This document shows positions 54,421-62,910 of a DNA stretch of 64,000 nucleotides, piece after piece. Location of the stretch: the NCBI RefSeq assembly GCF_015354445.1, contig NZ_JADKYT010000001.1, positions 1,488,001-1,552,000 on the forward strand, in the 5' to 3' direction. The number at the start of each line of letters is the position of its first letter. The first letter of the stretch is position 1. The translations under genes and the position numbers were made by a program. Source of the stretch: Methylophilus sp. QUAN (GTDB lineage: Bacteria; Pseudomonadota; Gammaproteobacteria; Burkholderiales; Methylophilaceae). Below the pieces are notes generated by a model. The model made no database searches. It was not told the origin of the DNA and saw only the letters and a program-made list of their open reading frames with translations.

Positions 54421-54681
54421 TTATTCGCACGTATAAGTACTGGTTGTACTAACTTGAGCAGTAATGCCACATGTTGTAGAAACACCTGCAACTGAAACTG
54501 CACTTCTTCCAGATGGGCAAGAGCAACCACCAGTTACTCTGTTTACATTAACGCATCGGTTAGGTCCACAAATCCCAGCACTTGTTGTAGTGATGATGGT
54601 GTATCCACCATTACCTAACGAGAAAAAGCCCCCACTATTTGTTACGGTTCCTGAAGCCTTTTGCCAGCCACCGGATTGGCA
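54421..54681 (-). other. Silent pilV cassette K
   Basis: 86 codons plus TAA: CQSGGWQKASGTVTNSGG, CGPNRCVNVNRVTGGCSC, ending STTSTYTCE. It lies next to the expressed cassette in the same direction. Confidence 0.87.
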
Positions 54682-54682
54682 A
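54664..54682 (-). repeat. Shufflon site 11
   Basis: TTGCCAATCCGGTGGCTGG, 2 bp past the current pilV stop. Confidence 0.95.
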
Positions 54683-54684
54683 GA

Positions 54685-56067
54685 CTATCGACAGGTGACA
54701 ATGGCACTAACTGTTGAGGCTCCGGCTGCTCCAGAGTTCTGACAGTAAAAAGCTGTACTTCCTACCACGCCGCTAGCGCCATAATTTCCTACGCAAAAAC
54801 CGGTGATTCTTGTACCTGTTGTACAAGTTGCCTGCGTCACACAATTAGCTGAGCCGCACGATGACATGACAGTTGATGAGGACTGGACACCGTTCACTAA
54901 ACTTCCACCTGAACCGGAAGCCTTTTTCCAGCTACCGGATTGGCAAGAAAGTATCAAGCCGTTTGCATCGCTTGCAATTCGACCGTTTGGAGAGCACGCA
55001 GTGTTTTCTGTGGCGGTCGATGTAATCTGCAAATTACCTGACAATTTATCGATGCTCGCGGTGCCGGGAATAGTGATACTTCCATTGTCAGCGAGTGAAA
55101 GTGGTTGCCATGCTCCAGCTCCGTTGCATGTGTATGCGCGAGATCCAGAACCCGTAGTAGGTGTTCTAACTACTCTGGTCTGACCAGTGTTTGCGGCGTT
55201 GCAAACTGGCAGAGAAGCAAATGTCGCAACTGGGTCACCCCAATACGGGGATGAACCACTAGGAGCGGTCCAAACATTACTTACGCAAGATAGGAGAGCA
55301 CCTGTTGAATCACGGCCTAATGCGCCATTTGTTGTACATGCTGATCCACTAGTTTGAATCGAGCCTGCTCCCATGAGGATCGGGGTATTCATCGTATTCA
55401 GCCCTGGATTACCAGGCACAGCATCACGATAGAGCGTTGATGAAAGGTTCCCACCCGAGGTAAACCAAAGGGCCATGAATGAATGGCCAACAGATAGGCT
55501 AACAGCACCAGTTGTTAAACCATCACATTTCAGCCCAAGGTTATTTGTGTTTGTGAAAGCACTGTAGGGTGCAGTGGTTAAGTCGACGGACCAGCCGCCC
55601 ATTGACCCACGAATTTGGCCTGTGTTGGTCGAATAGATACCACCACCCTCACCTCCAACCGTAGCGGCAATCTGACCTAGAGTGAGGTCATTGATTGTTG
55701 AACCACCTTCTGTCGCAACAAGCGCCATCAATTTGTTAGCTGTTGGCTCAAGAACGAGAACGCAGGTGTCCTGTTGTTTCTCATTCTTGACGTTAAAGCC
55801 CGAATTCAGGTAGCCACCGGCAATCAAGTCACTCACCCGAATCAATGCCGGATTTGTTGCTGATGCAACGCCTGTGAGAGTCGCGTAATTGTCTTTAATG
55901 TATTCTTGAGCAGCTTGCCCTACCGCTTTGATGTGTAGTGCGTTAACAGATGCACGTGTATCTTCAGATACGTTATCCTGCAACCTCACGATACCCATAA
56001 TCACTGTGCTCAGGATACCCAGGGAAACGATAATTTCCAGTAAGGTTAAACCTCTTTGCTTTTTCAT
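54685..56067 (-). CDS. pilV: PilV-type minor pilin/tip adhesin with variable C-terminus
   Basis: 460 residues from ATG 56067, which has AAGGA upstream and gives the prepilin leader MKKQRG before LTLLEIIVSLGILS; an upstream ATG at 56085 lacks this spacing. A constant part of about 374 residues holds two copies of a module (C...NG...D..G..LSC-x-S-x-x-W), ending at C250-W272 and C364-W386 in the longer numbering. The second copy contains shufflon site 12. The last about 80 residues (SGSGGSLVNGVQSSST..., SAIVTCR) are the present cassette. In R64, PilV C-termini bind recipient lipopolysaccharide in liquid mating. The same role is inferred here. Confidence 0.9.
   Translation of the reverse strand: MKKQRGLTLLEIIVSLGILSTVIMGIVRLQDNVSEDTRASVNALHIKAVGQAAQEYIKDNYATLTGVASATNPALIRVSDLIAGGYLNSGFNVKNEKQQDTCVLVLEPTANKLMALVATEGGSTINDLTLGQIAATVGGEGGGIYSTNTGQIRGSMGGWSVDLTTAPYSAFTNTNNLGLKCDGLTTGAVSLSVGHSFMALWFTSGGNLSSTLYRDAVPGNPGLNTMNTPILMGAGSIQTSGSACTTNGALGRDSTGALLSCVSNVWTAPSGSSPYWGDPVATFASLPVCNAANTGQTRVVRTPTTGSGSRAYTCNGAGAWQPLSLADNGSITIPGTASIDKLSGNLQITSTATENTACSPNGRIASDANGLILSCQSGSWKKASGSGGSLVNGVQSSSTVMSSCGSANCVTQATCTTGTRITGFCVGNYGASGVVGSTAFYCQNSGAAGASTVSAIVTCR
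54928..54946 (-). repeat. Shufflon site 12 (expression site inside pilV)
   Basis: TTGCCAATCCGGTAGCTGG; encodes CQSGSW at PilV residues 381-386 counted from 56085. It is the exchange point between the constant and variable part. Confidence 0.95.
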
Positions 56068-56077
56068 TAAAAAATCC

Positions 56078-57187
56078 TTATGCATTTCGAATTAACTGAT
56101 ATGCGGCTGAATGGGTTGGTACAGCTTTCAAAGCGTCGGTTTTATCAACAATTCCTTTTTTCACTAACGCAACGGCAGATTTAGCAATGGTCATTGAAAC
56201 GCCATCTTCAGTCCTATCCAACGCCGTTTGTAGCGCTTCTGGGTTGCCGAAATGTTGTGAAAACTCTCTTTTATGATTTGCCAATAGATCAACAGCCAGC
56301 GCGTATGAAGTTCCATCCTTCCGAGGGATTAACACTTGATTGATTACCCCTAACAGGCAACCGGAGAGTGATTGCAATTTAGACTCACGCTCCATACCGT
56401 TAAAGAAACCCATCATCTTTGTGATAGTCCCTACAGCACTATTAGCATGTAAAGTTCCAATTACAAGATGTCCGGACTCACCCGCAAGTAAAGCTTGCTC
56501 GGCAGTTTCACGGTCACGAATTTCACCAATAACGATCACATCAGGGCGTTGGCGCATGGAAGAGCGCACGCCGTCCGCAAAGGACTGGCAATCTGTTCCA
56601 ATTTCACGCTGTGAAAAGAAAGCATGATCTGGCTTGAACTCATACTCAATAGGATCTTCTATCGTGATGATGTGGCAATTGCGAGACATGTTGATTTCAT
56701 TCAGGATGGATGAAAGCGTTGTTGTCTTGCCAGAACCTGTAGCGCCAGAAATCAAAATAATGCCACCCTGCCCTTCAGTAAGAAGGTTGATACCAGCTGG
56801 TAACCCAATCTCGACTAATCGTGGCGGTGTTTTAGGAATTCTGCGAATTGCAATTCTTGTTTGATCACCACCCTTTGCCAAATAGACATTCACTCGCAAA
56901 CGACCGCCACTGAAATTGAATGGGCGATTAATATCTTGTATGGTTAGATTTTGAGTATAGTTTTCATCAATTTTTGATACGAAATTGAGAATATCTTCTT
57001 GTGAAATTGGGTCATCAACGAGCGCTACTTTTTCCCCTTCAATTTCATATTTGATTTGATTAGCGTTAATCCAGCCCTTAGCTGTTCTAATCATTATTGG
57101 CTCATTAGTGCCTATTTGAATGTCTGAGAAATTGAGCTTGCTTGATGCCAATTTCAGAATCAGGTCGATTAAGTAGTTGTCTTCCAT
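56078..57187 (-). CDS. PilT-like type IV pilus ATPase
   Basis: 369 residues. Walker A is ISGATGSGKTTTLSSIL (about residues 144-160), the Asp box ITIEDPIEYEF, Walker B VIVIGEIRDRETAEQAL with the His box LVIGTLHANSAVGT. These are the PilT/PilU hallmarks of hexameric retraction motors. R64 has only PilQ in its pil operon, though its TraJ is PilT-like. It lies between pilM and pilV; its stop overlaps the upstream pilV frame. It could allow pilus retraction to bring mating cells together. Confidence 0.87.
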   Translation of the reverse strand: MEDNYLIDLILKLASSKLNFSDIQIGTNEPIMIRTAKGWINANQIKYEIEGEKVALVDDPISQEDILNFVSKIDENYTQNLTIQDINRPFNFSGGRLRVNVYLAKGGDQTRIAIRRIPKTPPRLVEIGLPAGINLLTEGQGGIILISGATGSGKTTTLSSILNEINMSRNCHIITIEDPIEYEFKPDHAFFSQREIGTDCQSFADGVRSSMRQRPDVIVIGEIRDRETAEQALLAGESGHLVIGTLHANSAVGTITKMMGFFNGMERESKLQSLSGCLLGVINQVLIPRKDGTSYALAVDLLANHKREFSQHFGNPEALQTALDRTEDGVSMTIAKSAVALVKKGIVDKTDALKAVPTHSAAYQLIRNA

Positions 57188-57190
57188 TTT

Positions 57191-57649
57191 TTATTTACCC
57201 ATCATGACTAAGGCCGAGTTTGGAATACCTGCTGGCAATGCAATTCCGGTATCCAAACCATTAGCGGAAATCAACCTTCCTGTAGCAGGGCTTTTTGTGC
57301 CTATCAGTGCAGAGCTGTTTGATCTCTCAAAGATTTTGTTTAAAGTGCCACTGGTTAAAGTTGTAGTTGAGTACACATAAACCAGTGAACCGTTTACCCA
57401 ATTTGTCCAGTTAGCGTTTCTGATATATCCAGGCTCCCAGTAAGGTGCCAAATCAGTATCTGCAATCGTTCCTGTAGCACTTGGGTTGGCGCTCAGATAA
57501 TTTGAAACCGCGCTTCTATAGGCGATGAAATTCAAAGCCGATACGTCCGCGGCCACCATGTATGTTTCATTTTCCTTTTTGGGGATTTCTACTACTGAAT
57601 ACACGGTAGCGATCGAGATAAACGCAAGAACCAAAAATGTCGGAAACAT
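57191..57649 (-). CDS. pilM: PilM-like thin pilus protein
   Basis: 152 residues: an N-terminal helix (MFPTFLVLAFISIATVYSVV) and a small domain with ALNFIAYRSAVSNYLSANPSATGTI and a Trp-rich ANWTNWVNGSLVYVY segment. This matches R64/PAPI-1-type PilM as I recall it. It is an inner-membrane-anchored, periplasm-facing accessory of unknown precise role. It overlaps the upstream ATPase stop by one base and ends 3 bp before the next ATPase. Confidence 0.7.
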   Translation of the reverse strand: MFPTFLVLAFISIATVYSVVEIPKKENETYMVAADVSALNFIAYRSAVSNYLSANPSATGTIADTDLAPYWEPGYIRNANWTNWVNGSLVYVYSTTTLTSGTLNKIFERSNSSALIGTKSPATGRLISANGLDTGIALPAGIPNSALVMMGK

Positions 57650-58590
57650 TAATTTGCCTTACTAGGGTTAAACAACATTTTGTTTTTTTGAAATTGGACT
57701 GCGTTCTCAATTTGCTCCCATTTCCGCAAGCGGATATTGTTGCGAATACCGGAATCATCACTTTCGGAGTTAATCCATAAGAAATTGAGCTTTGGCGCCT
57801 TTGGCTCACCGATCAGTTCCTGGTGAATAACGCATGCCAAGCCATTAGCCAATAGACTTGAGTAATCCTCAGAGCCAGAATTTGAACCACTTGCCAAAGA
57901 GTAAATACGCTCAATAGCCGTAGCAACGGAGTCAGCATGTGTTGTACAAATGACTAGGCGACCATTGATAGAAGCTTTTAACGCCTCCAGAGCAGTTTCC
58001 TGATCACGCACTTCACCCAAAAATATGATGCTTGGAGCCCATCGTGCGGCTTTACGGCAAGCGTTCGCAAATCCACCTTGATCAACCCATGTCTGATAAC
58101 AGAAACCCTCTCCATGTGGGCCTTCCAACGGCATTTCAGGAGGGTCTTCAATGGTGATAGCTACACCGCCTTGTTCATTCAATCTGGACTTAATGATTGC
58201 AGAAGCGGTTGTGGTTTTACCTTGACCGTAGGCACCTGCCACGATGATTAACCCGGTTAGACCTTTGGTCATGAGCAATTCAATGTAATTTGGATGAATA
58301 TCGATTTGAGAGAGGTTCAAAGCGACATTCGGCATTCTTCTCAAAACAAATACAGTGTCCTCAAGGGACTGCAAAAGTGCTACGCGATAAGCGATTTCAG
58401 CATGACGAATTGAGAATTCATCTTTCGAGTCCTTGTTGAAAGCATTCATACACAATTCGCGAATTTCAGATAATTCCTTTTCGTAAACTGCAGGAGCGGG
58501 AATTGGATCATTTGTTCCAGGAACGCCAGTGAACAAAGCACCAGCTTTTCCGAGGTAAATATCTTTCAAGGCATAATCTTTGAGTAGCAT
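57649..58590 (-). CDS. Second PilT/VirB11-type ATPase
   Basis: 313 residues. The P-loop is atypical, IVAGAYGQGKTTTASAII (about residues 117-134). ITIEDPPE, IIFLGEVRDQETALEAL and LVICTTHADSVATAIERI follow as Asp, Walker B and His boxes. The N-terminal half differs from PilT. It sits between pilS and pilM, where R64 has pilT (a lytic transglycosylase). It is diverged from the PilT-like gene next door, so it is probably a specialised motor or a regulator. Confidence 0.82.
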   Translation of the reverse strand: MLLKDYALKDIYLGKAGALFTGVPGTNDPIPAPAVYEKELSEIRELCMNAFNKDSKDEFSIRHAEIAYRVALLQSLEDTVFVLRRMPNVALNLSQIDIHPNYIELLMTKGLTGLIIVAGAYGQGKTTTASAIIKSRLNEQGGVAITIEDPPEMPLEGPHGEGFCYQTWVDQGGFANACRKAARWAPSIIFLGEVRDQETALEALKASINGRLVICTTHADSVATAIERIYSLASGSNSGSEDYSSLLANGLACVIHQELIGEPKAPKLNFLWINSESDDSGIRNNIRLRKWEQIENAVQFQKNKMLFNPSKAN

Positions 58591-58675
58591 TTTTTTATCT
58601 CACTTCTGTCGTTTCACAATCTTGAATAATCTGTAACCAAATCACTCAAGATTGGGGCCGAAGCCCCGACCTGTC

Positions 58676-59203
58676 TTAGTTTGTGAAAACCAATGTAGTG
58701 CCAGTATCGCAATCAGCAGCAGCCGTAGCTGTTGGGATTGGGAATGTTGTTCTGGCGGCCGCAGAGCCAGCCTGAACAGATGTCCAACCTTGAGCGCCAG
58801 TTACCAGTGGGATGCAAACGTCTACAGGGATGTTTGTGACGGTAACGTTGAAGCTTGTGCCAGTTGAAGCAACGACAATCGTGCCATTGAGTTGATGAGT
58901 CAGCACGTTAGGTGTAGCAGATGTATCTACGGTGATACTGGTTGGAATGCGTTTAGCAGTTACCAGAATAGTGTTCAGGTTAGTTCCAGATGTCCCGTAT
59001 GATTGCTGGCCACTCCACATGTTTTTCACGGCAGCGCGGATCGATGCAATGTCTGTGGTCAATTGAGTTGAGTTGTTAGTGGATGAAGCAGAGTTGTTGA
59101 GCTTCAGAGCACCGACGATAATCACCGCCATGATGGTAAGGGAGATGATCAATTCCAGCAGGGTTACGCCAGCTTGATACTTTGATTTGATATTTTTAAT
59201 CAT
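58676..59203 (-). CDS. pilS: PilS major pilin, copy 2
   Basis: 175-residue type IVb prepilin. The leader ends KYQAG before VTLLELIISLTIMAVIIVGA, giving the Gly-Val processing site and the long N-terminal helix. Two Cys near the end (VPVDVCIPLV, ADCDTGTTLVF) make the D-region loop. It is about nine-tenths identical to the copy upstream; only the leader and scattered sites differ. Tandem duplication of the main pilus subunit. Confidence 0.88.
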   Translation of the reverse strand: MIKNIKSKYQAGVTLLELIISLTIMAVIIVGALKLNNSASSTNNSTQLTTDIASIRAAVKNMWSGQQSYGTSGTNLNTILVTAKRIPTSITVDTSATPNVLTHQLNGTIVVASTGTSFNVTVTNIPVDVCIPLVTGAQGWTSVQAGSAAARTTFPIPTATAAADCDTGTTLVFTN

Positions 59204-59261
59204 ATATTTCTCTTTTTAGATGTGATTTCAAGATCGGGGCCGAAGCCCCTACCCGATTACA

Positions 59262-59786
59262 TTAGTTCGTGTACACCATCGTTGTGCCGGTTGCGCAATC
59301 AGCTGCAGCGGTTGCTGTTGGGATTGGCAATGCTGTACGCGCAGCTGCAGAACCTGCTTGAACTGATGTCCAACCTTGTGCTGTTGTCATTAATGGGATG
59401 CAGACATCAACTGGAATGTTGGTTAATGTCACTGTGAAGCTTGTGCCAGTTGAGGCAACAACCACAGTACCATTCAGTTGGTGTGTCAACACGTTAGGTG
59501 TAGCCGAAGTGTCGGCGGTAATGCTGGTTGGAATACGCTTCGCAGTTACCAGAATAGTGTTCAGGTTAGTTCCCGATGTACCGTAAGAACCTTGGCCGTT
59601 CCACATGTTTTTCACCGCAGCCCGGATGGATGCAATGTCAGTTGATAACTGCGTAGAGTTGTTGGTGGACGAAGCTGAGTTATTCAGCTTCAGAGCACCG
59701 ACGATAATCACCGCCATAATGGTCAGCGAGATAATCAATTCCAGCAGTGTTACGCCAGCTTGTTTCTTGTTTAAATTAAACTTCAT
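59262..59786 (-). CDS. pilS: PilS major pilin, copy 1
   Basis: 174 residues. The processing site is in NKKQAGVTLLELIISL and the two late Cys are conserved. It follows pilR by 24 bp, the R64 order, and the second copy follows after 58 bp. No prepilin peptidase (pilU) gene is in view, so maturation needs a host or distant enzyme. Confidence 0.9.
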   Translation of the reverse strand: MKFNLNKKQAGVTLLELIISLTIMAVIIVGALKLNNSASSTNNSTQLSTDIASIRAAVKNMWNGQGSYGTSGTNLNTILVTAKRIPTSITADTSATPNVLTHQLNGTVVVASTGTSFTVTLTNIPVDVCIPLMTTAQGWTSVQAGSAAARTALPIPTATAAADCATGTTMVYTN

Positions 59787-59810
59787 GTTTTCTCCTAAAA
59801 AAAATTAAAA

Positions 59811-60890
59811 CTATCTGTAAGCACTTTGCATGATCGTTGACATTTGAAGCTCCATATCAATGAGCCCACCAACCATGAACGCGATAAAAAGACCCACGAT
59901 GAAGATGCTTACTCCAAATACCACCTTCATCATTGAATCAATGCTTTCTACTGATTCAGCAATCCACTCACGGCCTAGAATTTCAAGGGCTTGATCGAAA
60001 CCTGAAAGCCTTGCGTAAACCGTCAAATCGTCAATGATTTCTTCGTCAGGGAAACCATATCCAGATTTACTCAAAGCCTCACCAGGGTTCATGCCTGATT
60101 TCATTCCACGAAGGCACGCGTTAATTCGTACCTTCAACCATGGGTGTGCACCGTACGAAAGCTTGTCCAGTGCGTTTTCAACCCTTACGCCCGCTGCTAC
60201 CAATGTTGCGAAACTAATTAACCAGGTACTCCCTTGCAGCATCCGATAGATGCTGTATGGAGGAAACTTGTCTAATTTGATACGCAGTCCACCAGTCCAG
60301 CGAGGTAATGAAATTAAGAAAGCTGTAATTAACCCTACAATGGCAATCGCGATAATCAAGACCCAATCGCGAGAAAAATTCGCGAAATCTACTAAATATC
60401 TTGCAGTCCCTTGCCACTTGTCAGGACTGACAACGCGAGAGAAGTTTGGAATGATCTGGAAACTAAACAGATACAAGACTGCAAAGCCCATACCAAGAGT
60501 CACTACTGGATATGCGATGCCGGAAAACACTGCTTTCTGAATGCGTTTTTTCGCAGCCATTACTTCGCTTGCGGAAGTCATCGATTCAAACAAATCGCCT
60601 GATTGCTCACCTGCAGCCAGAATCATCTGCTCATCTTTTTCTACCCAGCCTTCAATAGCTTCTGAAAAACGTTTACCGTTCTTTAATTGCAGCATCCAGC
60701 TGGCCAAGGCCATGCTCAAAGGAGACTTGCCACGACCAGACTGCACTTGACGCTGATGAATCGAATTCAAGGCTTCAATAATGGCAACACCGTTGCTCAA
60801 CAGCTTGGATAACTTCATCCAAAGTCTGCGGCGACCTGACTTATCAATACGGAAAAGCCAGGTATTAATTTTTAGCTCTAGCTCTTCCAT
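59811..60890 (-). CDS. pilR: Inner membrane pilus assembly protein (GspF/PilC family)
   Basis: 359 residues with two GspF domains, the first near residues 25-150 and the second near 220-345. Three membrane helices lie at about 125-150, 170-195 and 325-350. AAGEQSGDLFESMTSASEVM and LAAGVRVENALDKLSYG are the repeated helical signatures. It is the platform that couples PilQ to the growing pilus. It overlaps the pilQ stop by one base. Confidence 0.9.
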   Translation of the reverse strand: MEELELKINTWLFRIDKSGRRRLWMKLSKLLSNGVAIIEALNSIHQRQVQSGRGKSPLSMALASWMLQLKNGKRFSEAIEGWVEKDEQMILAAGEQSGDLFESMTSASEVMAAKKRIQKAVFSGIAYPVVTLGMGFAVLYLFSFQIIPNFSRVVSPDKWQGTARYLVDFANFSRDWVLIIAIAIVGLITAFLISLPRWTGGLRIKLDKFPPYSIYRMLQGSTWLISFATLVAAGVRVENALDKLSYGAHPWLKVRINACLRGMKSGMNPGEALSKSGYGFPDEEIIDDLTVYARLSGFDQALEILGREWIAESVESIDSMMKVVFGVSIFIVGLFIAFMVGGLIDMELQMSTIMQSAYR

Positions 60891-62416
60891 TAAGCAGCCG
60901 CCAATTCTTGTGAAGTAATGCGGTGATCGCTTTCGATGTTGCCTGCATTTAATGGGCCAACGACATCTTCTGCGAGGAATGGATCAACAAGACCTGCATC
61001 GATCTTTTCAATCGCGTGCTGAAGCATTGTCTTGTTACCGTTGTCTTTATAGACATAATTGATGGCGCCCATCCGGTCTGTATTACGAATATGCTTCATC
61101 AAAGTGTTGTCAGTCACGATAGTCTCAGCGACAACCGTACGCCCCTGTACACCAGTATTAGCGCACTTATCGCAGCCATCACCCTGAACATAAACGTTTT
61201 CCAAGGAAAGTTTCACTTCCATCAGACGCTCAAGATGCTTTTTCTCGTAGCGATCTTTTTGGTCGATCAACTTTTTCTTGCAGTGTGGGCACAATGTTTT
61301 AACCAAACGCTGGCAAATAACCCCTGCCACAACCGTAGGGTCTGTCATCAGATCCAATTCAACACCCAGGTCACGGAAACGGTCGAAAGTACCTAGGCCA
61401 GTGTTTGAGTGAACGGTAGTCCACACTTGGTGTCCTGTCATGGCTGCCTGAATAGTCAGCTTGGATGTTGGCAAGTCACGCACCTCTGACAACATGATGA
61501 TGTCCGGGTCAAGACGCATCGCTGCTTTAATCGCTTTTTGGTATTCCTTAGAGCGTTCCTCTTCTGTCTCTGCATTGGTGACCGGAGTCTGAACAGCACC
61601 TGGAATTGGATATTCAGGAGGATCTTCAACGGTAATAATGTGCTTCTTACCTTTCGTTTCGGAAATGATTGAGCCGAGCACACGTTGTAGGGTTGTAGAC
61701 TTACCAGAACCTGTAGGACCGGCGATGATAATCACCCCAGTTGGTCTGCGTTTCATGTATTCAATGGCATCGATGTGAGCGTTTGAGAAACCAAGTTTTC
61801 TCAAATCCAAATCCTCTGCTGAATCGTTGTAGAGCAAACGCAATACAAACAGGAAGCCGTCAACTTGAGGTGTAGTTGCGATACGAATACCATCCAACTC
61901 TTCTGGAATTTTCTCGCGCTCAGAAATCCTGGCATCCTGACGTGCGTTTTCTTCAAATGTAGCGTCAGATACGTCAGCCATGGCTTGATAAATCGTAGAA
62001 CACAACTTATTGCCATAGTCATAGGAGTGCTCTTCAATAAACTCCAGATCATTGTGAACGCGGAAGTAAATACGAGTGTTTTGACGCTTGGAAACACGGA
62101 TATGAATATCAGATGCTCTGCGCTTCACGGCACGTGAGAACAATTCGATGGATGCCTTTTGCATGTCGGTATGCGCAGCCTCATCGCTTGTGAAAACAGT
62201 CCGATACATTTGCTGAACGACATTTAAGTCAGTTTCAACAATGCGGAAGTTAAATCCTTGCTGAGTCAGGCGTGCTTGGAAACCGCGAACATGCGCATTA
62301 AACAAATACGCTCTTGCGATAAACAATTCACCATCTTCACGCAAAGCCAACATCCCACGAAGCTCATCACTTACGTTAAATTTGCCGTTCTGCTTGGTTA
62401 AAACATCTGTACCCAT
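60890..62416 (-). CDS. pilQ: Pilus assembly ATPase (GspE/PilB type)
   Basis: 508 residues. Walker A is IAGPTGSGKSTTLQRVL (about residues 229-245), ITVEDPPEYPI is the Asp box, Walker B is IIMLSEVRDLPTSKLTI, and WTTVHSNTGLGTFDRF the His box. A Cys4 zinc motif follows (TLCPHCKK ... GCDKCANTG, about 387-430), the mark of assembly rather than retraction motors. It matches R64 PilQ. Confidence 0.92.
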   Translation of the reverse strand: MGTDVLTKQNGKFNVSDELRGMLALREDGELFIARAYLFNAHVRGFQARLTQQGFNFRIVETDLNVVQQMYRTVFTSDEAAHTDMQKASIELFSRAVKRRASDIHIRVSKRQNTRIYFRVHNDLEFIEEHSYDYGNKLCSTIYQAMADVSDATFEENARQDARISEREKIPEELDGIRIATTPQVDGFLFVLRLLYNDSAEDLDLRKLGFSNAHIDAIEYMKRRPTGVIIIAGPTGSGKSTTLQRVLGSIISETKGKKHIITVEDPPEYPIPGAVQTPVTNAETEEERSKEYQKAIKAAMRLDPDIIMLSEVRDLPTSKLTIQAAMTGHQVWTTVHSNTGLGTFDRFRDLGVELDLMTDPTVVAGVICQRLVKTLCPHCKKKLIDQKDRYEKKHLERLMEVKLSLENVYVQGDGCDKCANTGVQGRTVVAETIVTDNTLMKHIRNTDRMGAINYVYKDNGNKTMLQHAIEKIDAGLVDPFLAEDVVGPLNAGNIESDHRITSQELAAA

Positions 62417-62442
62417 ATAACTCTCGATTCGTAATTTGCTAG

Positions 62443-62910
62443 TTATTTCTGCTCTGTAAGAGAGGAACCGCCAAACCCGATTTGCACGACATCTTTGCCA
62501 CTTTGCAATGTCACTGCATCCATTTTGATTTTTTTGATGGTCCAGCCACCAACCTTGTCGCCGACACGCACAGACTGTGTTTTGCCACCTTGTAAGTTAA
62601 TCAGTGCGCGCATCTTTCCATCTACGCCATCGATCTCTTGCACAGTTGGAAGAAAGGAGGTGTCATTGAAGTCATTGCCGCCAAGCTTCAATTTGTCCAA
62701 TTCGTCTTTCTTTTTTGCCAGATTCAGCTGGACTTCGATTTGAGCAAGTTGCGCTGACAACACCGCAATCTTTTCATTAATGCTGGCAATCTTTTCCGCA
62801 GCATTGCCAGGATCTTCAATTTCTGGCACCACTTTCGCTTTAGGTTCTGCGTAAACGCTTGGCATATAAGCAATACAAATAGCCAGTAAAACCGCTTTAA
62901 CTCTTAACAT
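62443..62910 (-). CDS. pilP: Thin pilus biogenesis protein PilP
   Basis: 155 residues. A signal peptide (LRVKAVLLAICIAYMPSVYA) is followed by a short coiled coil (EKIASINEKIAVLSAQLAQIEVQLN) and a small beta domain with GGKTQSVRVGDKVGGWTIKKI, as in GspC/PilP homology regions. The protein probably links the inner-membrane platform to the secretin encoded further right. It overlaps pilO by 14 bp. Confidence 0.83.
   Translation of the reverse strand: MLRVKAVLLAICIAYMPSVYAEPKAKVVPEIEDPGNAAEKIASINEKIAVLSAQLAQIEVQLNLAKKKDELDKLKLGGNDFNDTSFLPTVQEIDGVDGKMRALINLQGGKTQSVRVGDKVGGWTIKKIKMDAVTLQSGKDVVQIGFGGSSLTEQK

Larger units (their letters stand above)
50873..54946. other. pilV shufflon: multiple inversion region with 12 sites
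   Basis: Twelve copies of the 19-bp site TTGCCAATCCGGTNNNTGG, three on the plus strand (50873, 51116, 51343) and nine on the minus strand (ending 52347, 52922, 53216, 53566, 53914, 54214, 54415, 54682, 54946). Each site encodes CQSG-x-W and opens a frame that ends in a stop shortly before the next site, or before the middle of the 51343-52347 segment, which carries two convergent cassettes. So each cassette is a C-terminus for PilV; the one at 54685-54945 is joined to pilV now. The site closely resembles the R64 sfx consensus as I remember it. Inversion between a plus and a minus site would exchange the pilus tip adhesin. No recombinase gene is adjacent. Confidence 0.93.

Noticed and set aside
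50873..54946. CRISPR array or simple repeat cluster
   Set aside because: Spacing is irregular (230-1000 bp), both orientations occur, and each repeat is in frame with coding sequence, which fits a shufflon only.
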